DNA of 64,000 bases from CAWHPS01 sp963831235 (lineage in GTDB: Bacteria > Fibrobacterota > OXYB2-FULL-49-7 > JAEUSG01): assembly GCA_963831235.1 (NCBI GenBank), contig CAWHPS010000027.1, positions 62,001 to 126,000 on the forward strand. The letters are read 5' to 3'. The number at the start of each line of letters is the position of its first letter. Positions within the stretch are counted from its first letter, which is position 1. Shown here piece after piece: positions 1 through 9,100 of this stretch. A model generated the notes under the pieces. That model was given only the letters and a program-made list of their open reading frames with translations. It had not been told where the DNA came from and did no database searches. A program made the position numbers and the translations under genes.

Positions 1-965
1 GCGCCGAATTCACTTGTCATGACATATATTGATTTGTCGCTTAAGCTCTTTATTGCATGATCGCGCTGCCCGGTTCCGGAAGTTTCGACTATTATCACCT
101 TATATCCGGCATGTTTGAGCACAAGTATGGCATCGCCCAAAACAGAACTCACCTCATTAGGACTTTCCCGTGTTGCAAGGCTTCGCATGTAAACGCGATC
201 ACTGTAAACCGAATTCATGCGGATTCTGTCTCCGAGCAGTGCGCCGCCTGTTGCACTCTTGGTGGGATCAACGGCAAGTATACCTATTGTTATGTCAGGA
301 CTTATCTTAAGGAAGCGGTGTATGATCTCATCTGTAATCGAGCTTTTTCCGCTTCCGCCCGTGCCTGTGATTCCTATAACAACTGCCCCTTCGAGTGAGT
401 CGCCATCTATTGTTTTACGGAGGACATCGATTCCATTATGGGTCCCGATGTTATCCTCAAGAAATGTTATACATTCGGCAATGTCCTTCTTATTCCCCAT
501 TGAAAGTTTCAGTATCGGCTGTTCACTTCTCGGGACTTTTTTTCTTCTTGATTTTGCCTTGCTTATGCGCTCCAGAATATCATCAATGATTCCGTCAAGC
601 CCCATGACCTTTCCGTCATTGGCATGATAAATCCTTTCCACGCCCTCGGATTCAAGGGCTGTTATTTCAGAGGGCAAAATTACTCCACCTCCGCCGCCGA
701 ATACCAAGACCGAAGAAGCCCCGCTCTCCTTGAGCAGATCAACCATATACCTGTAATATTCATTGTGGCCGCCCTGGTACGAGCTCACAAGAATGGCATC
801 AGCGTCCTCCTCTATGGCGGAGATTACAACTTCCTTTACGGATCTGCTGTGGCCGAGATGAATGACTTCGCACCCTTTTTTCTGAAGCAGACGACGGAAA
901 AGGTTGATGGACACATCATGCCCGTCAAAAAGGGCTGTGGCGGTAATAAGACGTATCTTTGACAT
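1..965 (-). CDS. icmF: Fused isobutyryl-CoA mutase (IcmF-type), N-terminal part; runs off the left edge
   Basis: Read on the minus strand from ATG at 965-963, the frame stays open to the window edge (about 321 residues). Residues 1-135 form a B12-binding domain: DGHD at 14-17 supplies the base-off histidine, followed by SSYQGGHNEY, a glycine run (FGGGGGVILP, about 89-98) and RIYH. From about residue 195 a MeaB-like G-protein domain starts with the P-loop GITGTGGSGKSS, then VDPTKSATGGALLGDRIRMN and VETSGTGQ. This order (B12 domain, GTPase chaperone, then mutase) is that of IcmF, the fused adenosylcobalamin-dependent acyl-CoA mutase interconverting isobutyryl- and butyryl-CoA or similar substrates. 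The catalytic mutase domain lies outside the window, so the substrate cannot be judged. Apparent plus-strand frames here are shadows. Confidence 0.9.
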   Translation of the reverse strand, partial: MSKIRLITATALFDGHDVSINLFRRLLQKKGCEVIHLGHSRSVKEVVISAIEEDADAILVSSYQGGHNEYYRYMVDLLKESGASSVLVFGGGGGVILPSEITALESEGVERIYHANDGKVMGLDGIIDDILERISKAKSRRKKVPRSEQPILKLSMGNKKDIAECITFLEDNIGTHNGIDVLRKTIDGDSLEGAVVIGITGTGGSGKSSITDEIIHRFLKISPDITIGILAVDPTKSATGGALLGDRIRMNSVYSDRVYMRSLATRESPNEVSSVLGDAILVLKHAGYKVIIVETSGTGQRDHAIKSLSDKSIYVMTSEFG

Positions 966-1130
966 TATCAGTAAACCTTATTTCAATTTATGAAGCTTAT
1001 AAATATAGCTTATTCAAAGAAGCTGCGAGAAGACACAACTTGTACATTCAAAAAATAATTTCAGTTCATCATATTCAAAAATCCCTTATTTTTAATTATA
1101 TTAACCGCACTTTAAAAATAGGAGGGCCGG

Positions 1131-2243
1131 ATGAAGGTTATTCAAAGGCGAGGAGATCTGATTTGCACACAGAAAGCAATTAAAAATGGAAAACTTACGA
1201 TAGGCTTCATAGGCGGGTCCATTACTGATGGGCGGACAAACTGGAACTGGCCGGACCCGGTATGTTCATGGTTTTATGAGACATTTCCCAATACCAAGTT
1301 CTTTATAGAGAATGCGGCCATAGGCGGAACCGGAAGCGATCTGGCTACCATGCGGGTTGAAAAGGAGATTATCAATCGTGAATGTGATTTGGTTTTTGTT
1401 GAATATGCTGTTAATGACTGGGGGTTTGAGACCGAATACCGGATGAAAACACGTGAGGGGCTTTTGCGTAAGCTGTTGCAAAAAGAGCAACGAGATATTG
1501 TTCTGGTTTACACTTATGGCCAGTACATGTATCCATTTATGATAAAAAACCAAATGCCACCAAGCATTTCCGAGTTTGAAGAAATAGCATGTCATTACAA
1601 TTTAAGTTCTGTCTGGATGTCACTTCACGCCTTAAATCAGGTGAAGCAGGGAAAGCTCAAGTTTGAAGAATGGCTCCCAGACAACCTCCATCCCCAGTAT
1701 AGGGGCAGCCTGGTCTATGCCGAAAGCGTAATTACCTTTTTAAAAAAAGCCCTTATAGGAAAACCTACAAACAACAAAACCCCTTTTGGCAAAAAGCTTC
1801 CTAAATCATTAAATGAAAATAACTGGCAAGGGCTTTATCTTAAGCCCTTTTCAGAAATCAAACGTACCGGTTACTGGCTTGTAAAAAGATGGAACAAGCT
1901 GGCCTTTATTGATCAAACCTTGTGGACAACCGCAATCGGGGCCAAACTTTCATTTGGTTTTGAAGGCAGGGGATTGATTTTAGGCTTTGATTTCGGCAAA
2001 GCCTCCTCAGAATTCGTCTATCGAATTGACAAAGGCGAATGGAGGGAAAGTAAACGGGAAAGATATGATTGGTGCGACCAGGATGGATGGTATACACCAT
2101 ATTTCATTGCAGATGATCTGCCGAAAGGAAAACATTTCTTTGAACTTGAGGTTATTCATGGGAACCATGAAGGGAAAATGGAATTGAATACCAAGTATTC
2201 AGGTACGAACTTTTGTCTGGGCAGTATCGGGATTATACCTTAA
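1131..2243 (+). CDS. SGNH/GDSL-type hydrolase, cytoplasmic-looking
   Basis: 370 residues starting at an ATG preceded by a strong ribosome site (AGGAGGG at about 1121). The SGNH blocks are visible: GFIGGSITDG (nucleophile Ser, about residues 25-34), AAIGGTGSD (block II Gly), VEYAVND (block III Asn) and DNLHP (block V Asp-x-x-His, about 184-188). The rest, about residues 225-370, is a beta-rich extension with many aromatics that may be a carbohydrate-binding-like sandwich. There is no signal peptide. The family contains esterases and acetylhydrolases acting on carbohydrate esters or lipids; the substrate cannot be told. It stands alone between the divergent icmF-like gene and a convergent regulator. 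Confidence 0.75.
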   Translation: MKVIQRRGDLICTQKAIKNGKLTIGFIGGSITDGRTNWNWPDPVCSWFYETFPNTKFFIENAAIGGTGSDLATMRVEKEIINRECDLVFVEYAVNDWGFETEYRMKTREGLLRKLLQKEQRDIVLVYTYGQYMYPFMIKNQMPPSISEFEEIACHYNLSSVWMSLHALNQVKQGKLKFEEWLPDNLHPQYRGSLVYAESVITFLKKALIGKPTNNKTPFGKKLPKSLNENNWQGLYLKPFSEIKRTGYWLVKRWNKLAFIDQTLWTTAIGAKLSFGFEGRGLILGFDFGKASSEFVYRIDKGEWRESKRERYDWCDQDGWYTPYFIADDLPKGKHFFELEVIHGNHEGKMELNTKYSGTNFCLGSIGIIP

Positions 2244-2256
2244 AAAGCGCAGCAGG

Positions 2257-3168
2257 CTAAATTTCGTTTATAAGCAGGGGTTTATGCCCCTTGTAGGTTT
2301 CAGTATTGTATAAAATACAGATAATCTCTGTTCGTTTTTTCTTTTCTATGTTCACAATCAACCTGTCAACATATTCCCTGGAAATGTAGAGACCCCGTCC
2401 GTGAATATCGTACAGCCCTATGGGGAGTCCGGAATTATCACGCTCTATCTGGCGCCTTAACCAGTAAAGGACCTTTTCCTTGTTTAACGTACCCCCATTG
2501 TCTGTTACAGAAATGGCATATTTCTCTTCATCCATACCATAGTGCATTTCAACTTCACCATTATCAAGTTCGAATTGTTCGTTCCACTCCTCTTTTTTTT
2601 CCGGATCCATGTCCTTGGCGCCGTAGAACACCGCATTGTTAAGGAGTTCCACAATGACCATTTCCATGTTGCGTGTTGTGCGCGTAATGGACATCCTTTC
2701 AATTGGTTGCAGGGCATATTCATGTATCAATGCCGGAGAAATGACCTGAATCTTGTGAACAATTGAACCTTCCCTGAGGTAGCGATCTATGCCGAAAATG
2801 GATCCGTCAATAAGATTTCTTATTGTAAGAAGTATTTCATCAAAATTAAATGGCGCTGTTTTAGTTATTATGTTTGATATGCCGTATTTCATGGCGAGCG
2901 CGATATAATCCTCAACATTATAAGCCGTGATCAGAATTCGCTTCATCTTAGGATAGAGCTTTTCGACATTGTTCAACAGCTCAAAGCCTTTCATCCGGGG
3001 CATATTGATATCGGACATGATAAGGTCAAAATTGCTGTCGTTTTTCAGCAGATTAAGCGCCTCAACACCGTCACCTGCTGTCATCACCTTATACCCGTCT
3101 GCTTCAAGAAAATCCCTTAGAAGTTCCAGAATGGATATCTCATCATCAACAACCAGTATGCGTTTCAT
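2257..3168 (-). CDS. Response regulator with histidine-kinase-like ATPase output domain
   Basis: 303 residues. Residues 1-125 are a receiver domain: acidic pair VVDDE, phospho-acceptor Asp in IMSDINMP, Thr/Ala in LITAY and Lys in ITKTAPF. The second half is a GHKL-type ATPase: N-box ELLNNAVFYGA, G1-like VTDNGGTL and G2-like GRGLYISREYVD. There is no HisKA dimerisation domain, so this resembles an RsbW/SpoIIAB-type anti-sigma or serine kinase module placed under receiver control rather than a sensor kinase. It likely feeds a partner-switching pathway; candidate partners in this window are the SpoIIE phosphatase at 32144-33730 and the tandem STAS protein at 45786-46514. The role is inferred from domains only. 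Confidence 0.75.
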   Translation of the reverse strand: MKRILVVDDEISILELLRDFLEADGYKVMTAGDGVEALNLLKNDSNFDLIMSDINMPRMKGFELLNNVEKLYPKMKRILITAYNVEDYIALAMKYGISNIITKTAPFNFDEILLTIRNLIDGSIFGIDRYLREGSIVHKIQVISPALIHEYALQPIERMSITRTTRNMEMVIVELLNNAVFYGAKDMDPEKKEEWNEQFELDNGEVEMHYGMDEEKYAISVTDNGGTLNKEKVLYWLRRQIERDNSGLPIGLYDIHGRGLYISREYVDRLIVNIEKKKRTEIICILYNTETYKGHKPLLINEI

Positions 3169-3274
3169 ATATTAAGTATATATTTACACTTTTAATACAG
3201 TCAAGATATTGCAGCATAAAGAAATGCTGTTTTTATATCCATTGTGGTGCTGATGAATTTATTTTATTCAAGTT

Positions 3275-4135
3275 ATGACTGAAAACAAAACTTATGGGGC
3301 TGCTGTTGCAATTATCGGAAGCCCGAATGTCGGAAAGTCCACATTGCTGAACAAGATACTCGGCAAGAAAATTTCCATTGTATCAGACAAACCCCAGACA
3401 ACAGACAAGAAAATCCTCGGGGTGCTTACACGGGAAAACAGGCAGCTTGTATTTTACGATACCCCTGGCATAGGAAAACCCATAGGCGAAAGGGCTGCGA
3501 GGGTCAACCGAATCGCTGAAGAGGCAAAGTACGAAACCGATATCGTACTCTTTGTGCTTGATGCAAAAAGAGGCATGGGCGACAATGATCGAAAAATCTA
3601 CTCAGATTTAAAAAAACTTACTTGCCCCATTATAGCAATATTCAACAAAATGGACCTTACCTCCAATGTTAATGTCGTGCCGGTTGTTGATGAACTGAAC
3701 AAGGACGGAATCATAAGCGAATTCGTGCCCATGTCAGCGAAAATGGGTTACAATGTTGACACACTCCTGAATCTGCTCTTTTCAATGGCCCCGGAAAATC
3801 CGCTTATATACGGCAAGGATGAAATAACTGATCAGACCGATGAAACCATTGTGTCTGAATTCATCCGAGAACAGATTTTCATTAATTCCGATAAAGAGCT
3901 TCCTTATTCAACATCCGTTGAACTTGAGACAATGGTTTATAATCCCGATGGTTCCATAACAGCTGACGCCCTCATTCATGCCGAAAACACCAGGCACCGT
4001 ATGATACTAATCGGCGACAAGGCGAGCTTTATAAGAAATGTCAGACTATTCGCACAGAAAAGACTCAAAGAATATTTCAAGAAACCGGTTCACCTGACCC
4101 TTAAAGTCAAGGTAAAGAAGCCCGGAACCAAATGA
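3275..4135 (+). CDS. era: GTPase Era, 16S rRNA/30S assembly factor
   Basis: 286 residues, the usual Era length. G1 GSPNVGKST (about 16-24), G3 DTPGIG, G4 NKMD and G5 SAKMG are all present. The C-terminal KH region carries HAENTRHRMILIGDKASFIRNV, matching the Era signature. Era binds the 3' end of 16S rRNA and couples ribosome maturation to growth. The stop overlaps the lpxK start by four bases (ATGA), so the two are translationally coupled; lpxK is in turn followed closely by a sugar kinase. Confidence 0.93.
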   Translation: MTENKTYGAAVAIIGSPNVGKSTLLNKILGKKISIVSDKPQTTDKKILGVLTRENRQLVFYDTPGIGKPIGERAARVNRIAEEAKYETDIVLFVLDAKRGMGDNDRKIYSDLKKLTCPIIAIFNKMDLTSNVNVVPVVDELNKDGIISEFVPMSAKMGYNVDTLLNLLFSMAPENPLIYGKDEITDQTDETIVSEFIREQIFINSDKELPYSTSVELETMVYNPDGSITADALIHAENTRHRMILIGDKASFIRNVRLFAQKRLKEYFKKPVHLTLKVKVKKPGTK

Positions 4136-5130
4136 CCTATTTCCTGTTATCCCTTTTATACACTGCCGTGTCCGTCATCAGAAATTTCCTCTTCGATATC
4201 GGTTTTTTTAAATCACACAAACTCCCTGTTCCTGTAATATCAGTCGGGAATATCACAGCAGGTGGTTCCGGCAAGACTCCTCTGGTAATGCTGATTGGTT
4301 CAATCCTTAAAACACAAGGAATTGAATTCGCTGTTTTGAGCCGAGGCTATGGCAGGAAAAGCACCATACCCTTCTTTGCCAAGTCAAGCCGAGATTTAAC
4401 AGCGCTTCAGATAGGCGATGAACCCAAGATGATTGGAGAAAGACTGGGATGCTATCTTGGTATTGGCGCAAACCGCTTTCGTATAGGCTCCGTGCTCATG
4501 AGAAAATTCCATCCCATGCCCGTTATTCTGGATGATGGTTTTTCTCATAGATGGATTGGCCGCGATTTGGACCTTCTGGTTATTGACGGCACAAACCCGT
4601 GGGGAAAAGGCATGCTTCCTTATGGTACGCGCAGGGAGATACGTGGGAGTATAAGACGTGCTTCCGCTGCAGTAATTACACGCGACACTGAAACACTGGA
4701 CGATTCAGCCATCCGCGCCAAACTTGCGGGCTTAAGGTTCTCCAAACCTCTTTTTACGGCCCGGAGAATCGCTGATGGCATAATCGGACCGGATGGAAAC
4801 CTTAAACCTGTTACTGATTTCCCTGGAACACCTTTCTATCTTTTTTCCGGGATTGCAAACGGAAAAAGATTTGAGGAATCCGTTAAAGCATTGGGCCTTA
4901 CTGTTAAGGGAAGCATTTCATATCCCGACCACTTTATTTTTAACAGCGAAGAAATAACGCAGATAAAGAAGAATGCAGGTGACTCGAAGCTTCTTACCAC
5001 GGAAAAGGATTTTTACAGGCTTGGTGAACTTGCAAAGGGTCTTTATTATATAAGAATTTCGCTGGTAGTGGATCAGGATGATGCTTTTAAGGGATTGATA
5101 CTGAATTTGATTGGTTCGAGGAAACTCTAA
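4132..5130 (+). CDS. lpxK: Tetraacyldisaccharide 4'-kinase LpxK
   Basis: 332 residues, inner-membrane-associated kinase that phosphorylates the 4' position of the lipid A disaccharide. Visible motifs: an N-terminal hydrophobic anchor, P-loop VGNITAGGSGKTP (about 36-48), LSRGYGRKS, GDEPKMI, the DDGFSHRWIGRDLDLLVID segment and LPYGTRRE. All match LpxK. Together with lpxB at 60168 it shows that the cell makes a lipid A-type outer membrane. The start overlaps the era stop (ATGA). Confidence 0.93.
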   Translation: MTYFLLSLLYTAVSVIRNFLFDIGFFKSHKLPVPVISVGNITAGGSGKTPLVMLIGSILKTQGIEFAVLSRGYGRKSTIPFFAKSSRDLTALQIGDEPKMIGERLGCYLGIGANRFRIGSVLMRKFHPMPVILDDGFSHRWIGRDLDLLVIDGTNPWGKGMLPYGTRREIRGSIRRASAAVITRDTETLDDSAIRAKLAGLRFSKPLFTARRIADGIIGPDGNLKPVTDFPGTPFYLFSGIANGKRFEESVKALGLTVKGSISYPDHFIFNSEEITQIKKNAGDSKLLTTEKDFYRLGELAKGLYYIRISLVVDQDDAFKGLILNLIGSRKL

Positions 5131-5149
5131 ATATAAGGTTATAATAAAT

Positions 5150-6724
5150 ATGTACAAAAGGTACTATCTCGGACTCGATGTTTCAACACAGGGTGCGAAG
5201 ATTGTTCTTCTTGATATAAAAGACAAGCGAACCATTCTGACCGAAGGCGTTAATTTTGACAAGGACCTGCCTCAATATGACACAGAAAACGGTACTGTCA
5301 AAGGCCTTGGCAATGGTGTTTCCGAATCAGTCCCGCAGATGTGGATAGACGGCGTAAGAATTCTTTTTTCAAGGCTTAAGAATTCCGGTTTTGATCCGGC
5401 TCAGATTTCCGCAATCTCTGTTTCCGGCCAGCAGCATGGCCTTGTAACACTTGATGCAGATGGAAATCTTACACGTAAAAGGAGCAAGCTTTGGAATGAT
5501 GTAAGCACAGCCGAAGAATGCTCGGAAATCACAGATAAAGCAGGCGGGGTCGAAAGCGTTAAGGGTGAAATTCTAAACACATTGAAACCAGGCTACACAG
5601 CCGGCAAGATTCTCCACTTTAAAAAAGAAGATTTAGCCGCATTTCATCGTACAACCACGTTCTTTCTTGTTCACAATTATATTAACTGGTTTTTAACCGG
5701 TGGTAAAAACAGCGGTGTCAGGGTCATGGAACCCGGTGATGTTTCAGGAATGGCTTTGTGGAACCCTAAGACCCGTGAATGGTCAAGAAAACTGGCAGAT
5801 GCCATTGATTCAAACCTTGATAGAAACCTGCCAAAAGTTATGCCCGCGGATGAATTCATTGGAAGCATAAGCAAAGGCCTGTGCACTGAATTCGGTTTTT
5901 CTCCATCATGTAAAATAGGAGCAGGTTCCGGAGATAATATGTTCGGGGCAATCGGCACTGGAAACGTATCCCCTGGTCATGTTACCATCAGCCTTGGGAC
6001 GAGTGGGACAGCCTGCACCATTTTGGGTGAACCATTTTTTGATCCAAATGGTGAGATTGCCTCCTACTGCGATTCGTTCGGAAATTATATGGCACTCCTC
6101 TGTGTTTCCAATCTTGCCAATGGATACAACAACGCCTTATCCAAATACAAACTTACACATAGTCAATTTTCTGATATCATCATGCAAACGCCAGCGGGAA
6201 ATAAAGGACGAATTCTAATCCCCTGGTTTACAGGAGAAAGGACCCCTGATCTTCCAGATGCCGCGCCGCTCTTTTTCGGATTCGGCCTTGATGATTTTAC
6301 CCCGGAAATCATGAGCCGCGCTTTACTTGAAGGCCATGTTATGAACCTTTACGAGGGATTTCTTGGAATGCCGGTAAAGCCCAAAGAATTACGGTTAACC
6401 GGCGGGATCGCCCAATCAAAAGCCTGGAGACAGGTAATATCAGACATATTCAATTTGCCGGTGGTTCTCGTTAAAGGAGAAGGCGCGGCGCTTGGGGCAG
6501 CAATCCACGTAGCATATACGGACAACAAGGATTCAATCAAAGACATCCAGTCTTTTACGGATAAATTTATTACGATTGATGAGACCGCATCAGTGTCTCC
6601 AAATCAAACCAGCATTGAAACCTATTCTATTTTCAGGAAAACATATCTTGCTTTATCAGCAAGGGTAAGAGGGAGGGGCGACAAAGGCTCTCCTTTTGCT
6701 TTGCGCCATGGTATTATAGGTTAG
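5150..6724 (+). CDS. FGGY-family carbohydrate kinase, xylulokinase-like
   Basis: About 524 residues from ATG 5150. That start puts the FGGY opening (YYLGLDVSTQGAK) at the N-terminus; a longer frame from TTG 5111 would overlap lpxK. Motifs: SVSGQQHGLV (about 90-99), GSGDNMFGAIGTG, SLGTSGTA (ATP phosphate-binding loop) and LRLTGGIAQSKAWRQ with GEGAALGAAIHVAY near the C-terminus. These fit D-xylulose kinases, especially SGQQHG, but related kinases for other ketoses share them. The product would be D-xylulose 5-phosphate for the pentose phosphate pathway. No xylose isomerase or sugar transporter lies nearby. Confidence 0.8.
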   Translation: MYKRYYLGLDVSTQGAKIVLLDIKDKRTILTEGVNFDKDLPQYDTENGTVKGLGNGVSESVPQMWIDGVRILFSRLKNSGFDPAQISAISVSGQQHGLVTLDADGNLTRKRSKLWNDVSTAEECSEITDKAGGVESVKGEILNTLKPGYTAGKILHFKKEDLAAFHRTTTFFLVHNYINWFLTGGKNSGVRVMEPGDVSGMALWNPKTREWSRKLADAIDSNLDRNLPKVMPADEFIGSISKGLCTEFGFSPSCKIGAGSGDNMFGAIGTGNVSPGHVTISLGTSGTACTILGEPFFDPNGEIASYCDSFGNYMALLCVSNLANGYNNALSKYKLTHSQFSDIIMQTPAGNKGRILIPWFTGERTPDLPDAAPLFFGFGLDDFTPEIMSRALLEGHVMNLYEGFLGMPVKPKELRLTGGIAQSKAWRQVISDIFNLPVVLVKGEGAALGAAIHVAYTDNKDSIKDIQSFTDKFITIDETASVSPNQTSIETYSIFRKTYLALSARVRGRGDKGSPFALRHGIIG

Positions 6725-6977
6725 GCATAGGCTCCAAAAACAAATCACAGCCACACAAAGGTACCCATCAGGATACGGCATTGTTTATCCATGACACGCG
6801 TCCCATTGTTCATGGAAGGGAGATATCCATATCGCCTATAATTTTTTCGCACCCTTTATCATACTGAAAAGTTCATTTGACTTTTGACTGACGGAAATTA
6901 CCCAAAAAAGGTATTGGTGAATATACTTCAATACGATATTGTTTTTGTAGGCTATGCTTTAAAAGTATGAAATATAA

Positions 6978-7454
6978 TTACGTTTTGTAAAACCGATGAT
7001 CCCTATCAAGAAACACAACGTAGAATGTGTTGTTGCAAATGTTTTTTAAAGTACATTCATCTGATGGGAGGACAAACCCTATTAATCTTTTTCTGTTTTC
7101 AAGATGAAAACGCGCCCAAGCAACATCAGTAGGGACGAATTTGGGATGCTTAAAATCAGTTTTACTTGAAATGGGAAACGATCCGTAAATTTCAAGTACA
7201 TGATTGCTGCCACCTCCAACTCGTTCACGTTTCCAATGTTCTATGGTCTCCTTGCAATAATTTTTAAGTTTCTCGAGTAGTTCTACAAGATTTTTATGAT
7301 CCCATTCTGAAAATGCTTGGCCGGCTTGTTGTGATGGGTCAAAATATTCAAAATTAAACCGTATGTTGTTTCTTAATGAATCGAATTTGCCATCAACAGT
7401 TGTTGACGGCAAATTCAAAATAAATGATTCTTTACGATGGTTAGTTCTGCTCAT
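6978..7454 (-). CDS. Small partner protein of the AAA15-type ATPase
   Basis: 158 residues, start overlapping the stop of the upstream ATPase by four bases (ATGA, 7451-7454), so the two are translated as a unit. No catalytic motif is recognised with certainty. The C-terminal half has a conserved-looking beta-rich run (LIGFVLP, then NTFYVVFLDRDHRFYKT at the extreme end) that could be a small enzymatic or toxin-like fold. The N-terminal half is helical and charged. The gene pair is typical of anti-phage modules made of an ATPase sensor plus a small effector; the effector assignment is inference. Confidence 0.6.
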   Translation of the reverse strand: MSRTNHRKESFILNLPSTTVDGKFDSLRNNIRFNFEYFDPSQQAGQAFSEWDHKNLVELLEKLKNYCKETIEHWKRERVGGGSNHVLEIYGSFPISSKTDFKHPKFVPTDVAWARFHLENRKRLIGFVLPSDECTLKNICNNTFYVVFLDRDHRFYKT

Positions 7455-8590
7455 ATTCTCGGCATGCCGCCAATTCGTCCTGCTTTATACAACGGAGAAA
7501 TTGGTCTATCATTTCTAATAAGTGTAGAATCCAATTCGTCTAGCCTGTAACAAAAGCTTTCTCCATCATCTTTATTAAAAAGATAAGTTCGATATTTACC
7601 CATGGAATCAATTATTTCTGTATTATGCGTTGAGAAAATTAATTGTGCTCCTTTGGGGTTTGTTTCTGGATTGTCAAACAACTCAACTAAATACGGAAGT
7701 ATGTCCGGATGCAAATTCATATCAAATTCATCCAGCAGTAAGATTCCACCCATTTCAAGTGCCCCTTTATAGTCTCGTAAAATAGAATAGAGCTCTTGGG
7801 TACCGCCAGACTGCCCAGCGTATGGAAGATACTTAAGTTCGCCTTTGACCGTATGCCCAAATATTGGCAGATAAGTTTTCCCTTTTTCACTATCATATGG
7901 GCGTATGTCAATAGATGAAATACCTGTATCGAATTTCTTTAAGTATGATTCTATGAATTTTAAATACTCAGGATTTTTAAAATAAAACTCAGTCGTAATG
8001 TCATAATTAGGATTTGATCCTTTTACCAATCCATATCGCCATACATTACCTGAAACATTAAAAAAGAATTTGTAAATTGGTTCTATCTCTTTTATTGCAT
8101 ATTGATTTGCTGTGCTGATAATGGATGCATTGTTTCTGATAATGGGAATAGGTACTCCTGTAGCAAAAAAATTGTGTTTCAAGAGTTTATCGTTTTCCCT
8201 GTGCAAAACAAGAGTTTTCCGAGACTCTGTTCTGTATAACATTTCTGAGATAACACCTTTTTTTGTAAGTGACAATTCATAAGTATATTCAATGTTTTCA
8301 ATCATGAATTCTACATAAAACTCTGTAGGTGTTGGATCGTCAAAAAACGTGTCAAGCGAAATATCATCTTCTGGTTTTCCGCCAAACGAATTAGCGCAAA
8401 AATATGAAAGAAATGAAAATATCTTTATGGCATTTGTTTTCCCGGAAGCATTTGCCCCCTTAAAGCATAGCGCAAAGGAGTTCTTATGACCCTTTGAGAC
8501 CTCTTTAGGAACATTGTCGTTCAATCTAAATGAAATGACAGCCCATTCTTTGAAACTAAAGAAATTCTTGGCTCCAAATTCTAATAGCAT
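7451..8590 (-). CDS. AAA15/SMC-like ATPase (COG1106 type), putative defence ATPase
   Basis: 379 residues. N-terminal FGAKNFFSFKEW is the opening typical of this ABC/SMC-like family. The Walker A is GANASGKT (45-52), a Ser-rich signature-like GQSGGTQELY precedes Walker B GGILLLDEFDMNLHP (Asp-Glu catalytic pair), and IFSTHNTEIID is the H-loop. There is no TOPRIM domain, unlike OLD nucleases, so catalysis other than ATP hydrolysis would have to come from the coupled downstream gene. Families of this type include RloA and AbiLi, found in phage-defence loci. It sits at the start of the accessory island, before the zinc-finger gene and the type I restriction operon. Confidence 0.75.
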   Translation of the reverse strand: MLLEFGAKNFFSFKEWAVISFRLNDNVPKEVSKGHKNSFALCFKGANASGKTNAIKIFSFLSYFCANSFGGKPEDDISLDTFFDDPTPTEFYVEFMIENIEYTYELSLTKKGVISEMLYRTESRKTLVLHRENDKLLKHNFFATGVPIPIIRNNASIISTANQYAIKEIEPIYKFFFNVSGNVWRYGLVKGSNPNYDITTEFYFKNPEYLKFIESYLKKFDTGISSIDIRPYDSEKGKTYLPIFGHTVKGELKYLPYAGQSGGTQELYSILRDYKGALEMGGILLLDEFDMNLHPDILPYLVELFDNPETNPKGAQLIFSTHNTEIIDSMGKYRTYLFNKDDGESFCYRLDELDSTLIRNDRPISPLYKAGRIGGMPRI

Positions 8591-9100
8591 GTTTTATCCT
8601 CATTAAAGGAACTCAAAAGATACCAATTGTTAGCATGTTATGTCAATATTTGCCAATAAAAGTGCTTAGTATTGTTTTATCGGCTGCGTTGGATGGCTTT
8701 TTTGTCATTACTGCTGTTTAGCGGAATGAGACTAATGAGTGCTCTTTGCGGCAAGAAATGGTTTTTCGCTTCGAGTAAGCATTGAATAACGCAGCCAAAG
8801 TTTATTTTGACGGCTCATTCAATTAAAAAATCTTATTGCCCGCTTACTGAAACGCCATCTACATCAATACGCCACAATTATTTTACGATGTATTGTATCA
8901 TAACATATTTTCACTTGATTTGTAATGATTTAGATAACTATATTAATCTTTACATAAAATAGTCCGATATACCAGTAAGGCAGATGCTATTTTATGTGCC
9001 AGCGAGCGCCTTTAAGTAAAATTGAATGTCTTATCGCCCGCTATCGCCGATGCATTCCAAAAAGCGCAACAAAAACTAATCGAAGGAAGGGGGACAAGAA
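8591..9100. other. 510-bp non-coding stretch between the ATPase module and the zinc-finger gene
   Basis: No coding frame of convincing composition on either strand. It holds a 9-base inverted repeat, GGCTGCGTT at 8682-8690 and AACGCAGCC at 8788-8796, enclosing about 97 bases. A candidate sigma70-type promoter, TTGATT (8915-8920), 18-base spacer, TATATT (8939-8944), reads towards the gene at 9101. The base composition is A+T-rich around 8880-8960. The inverted repeat may be the remnant of an inserted element, but no transposase or attachment core is visible. Confidence 0.4.
8915..8944 (+). promoter_or_regulatory. Candidate promoter for the zinc-finger/HTH gene pair
   Basis: TTGATT (-35) and TATATT (-10) separated by 18 bases, about 155 bases upstream of the ATG at 9101. 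Match to consensus is 5/6 and 5/6; no independent evidence of use. Confidence 0.3.

Noticed and set aside
57..962. Several plus-strand open frames in the first kilobase
   Set aside because: They lie opposite a continuous minus-strand IcmF-type gene with conserved motifs; they have no ribosome sites or recognisable domains.
7451..8590. OLD-family nuclease
   Set aside because: The C-terminus has no TOPRIM motifs; only the ATPase core is present.
8682..8796. Possible integron attC site
   Set aside because: GTTGGAT at 8688 fits one half of an attC core, but no matching RYYYAAC partner with inner sites is found at the right distance and no integrase is present.
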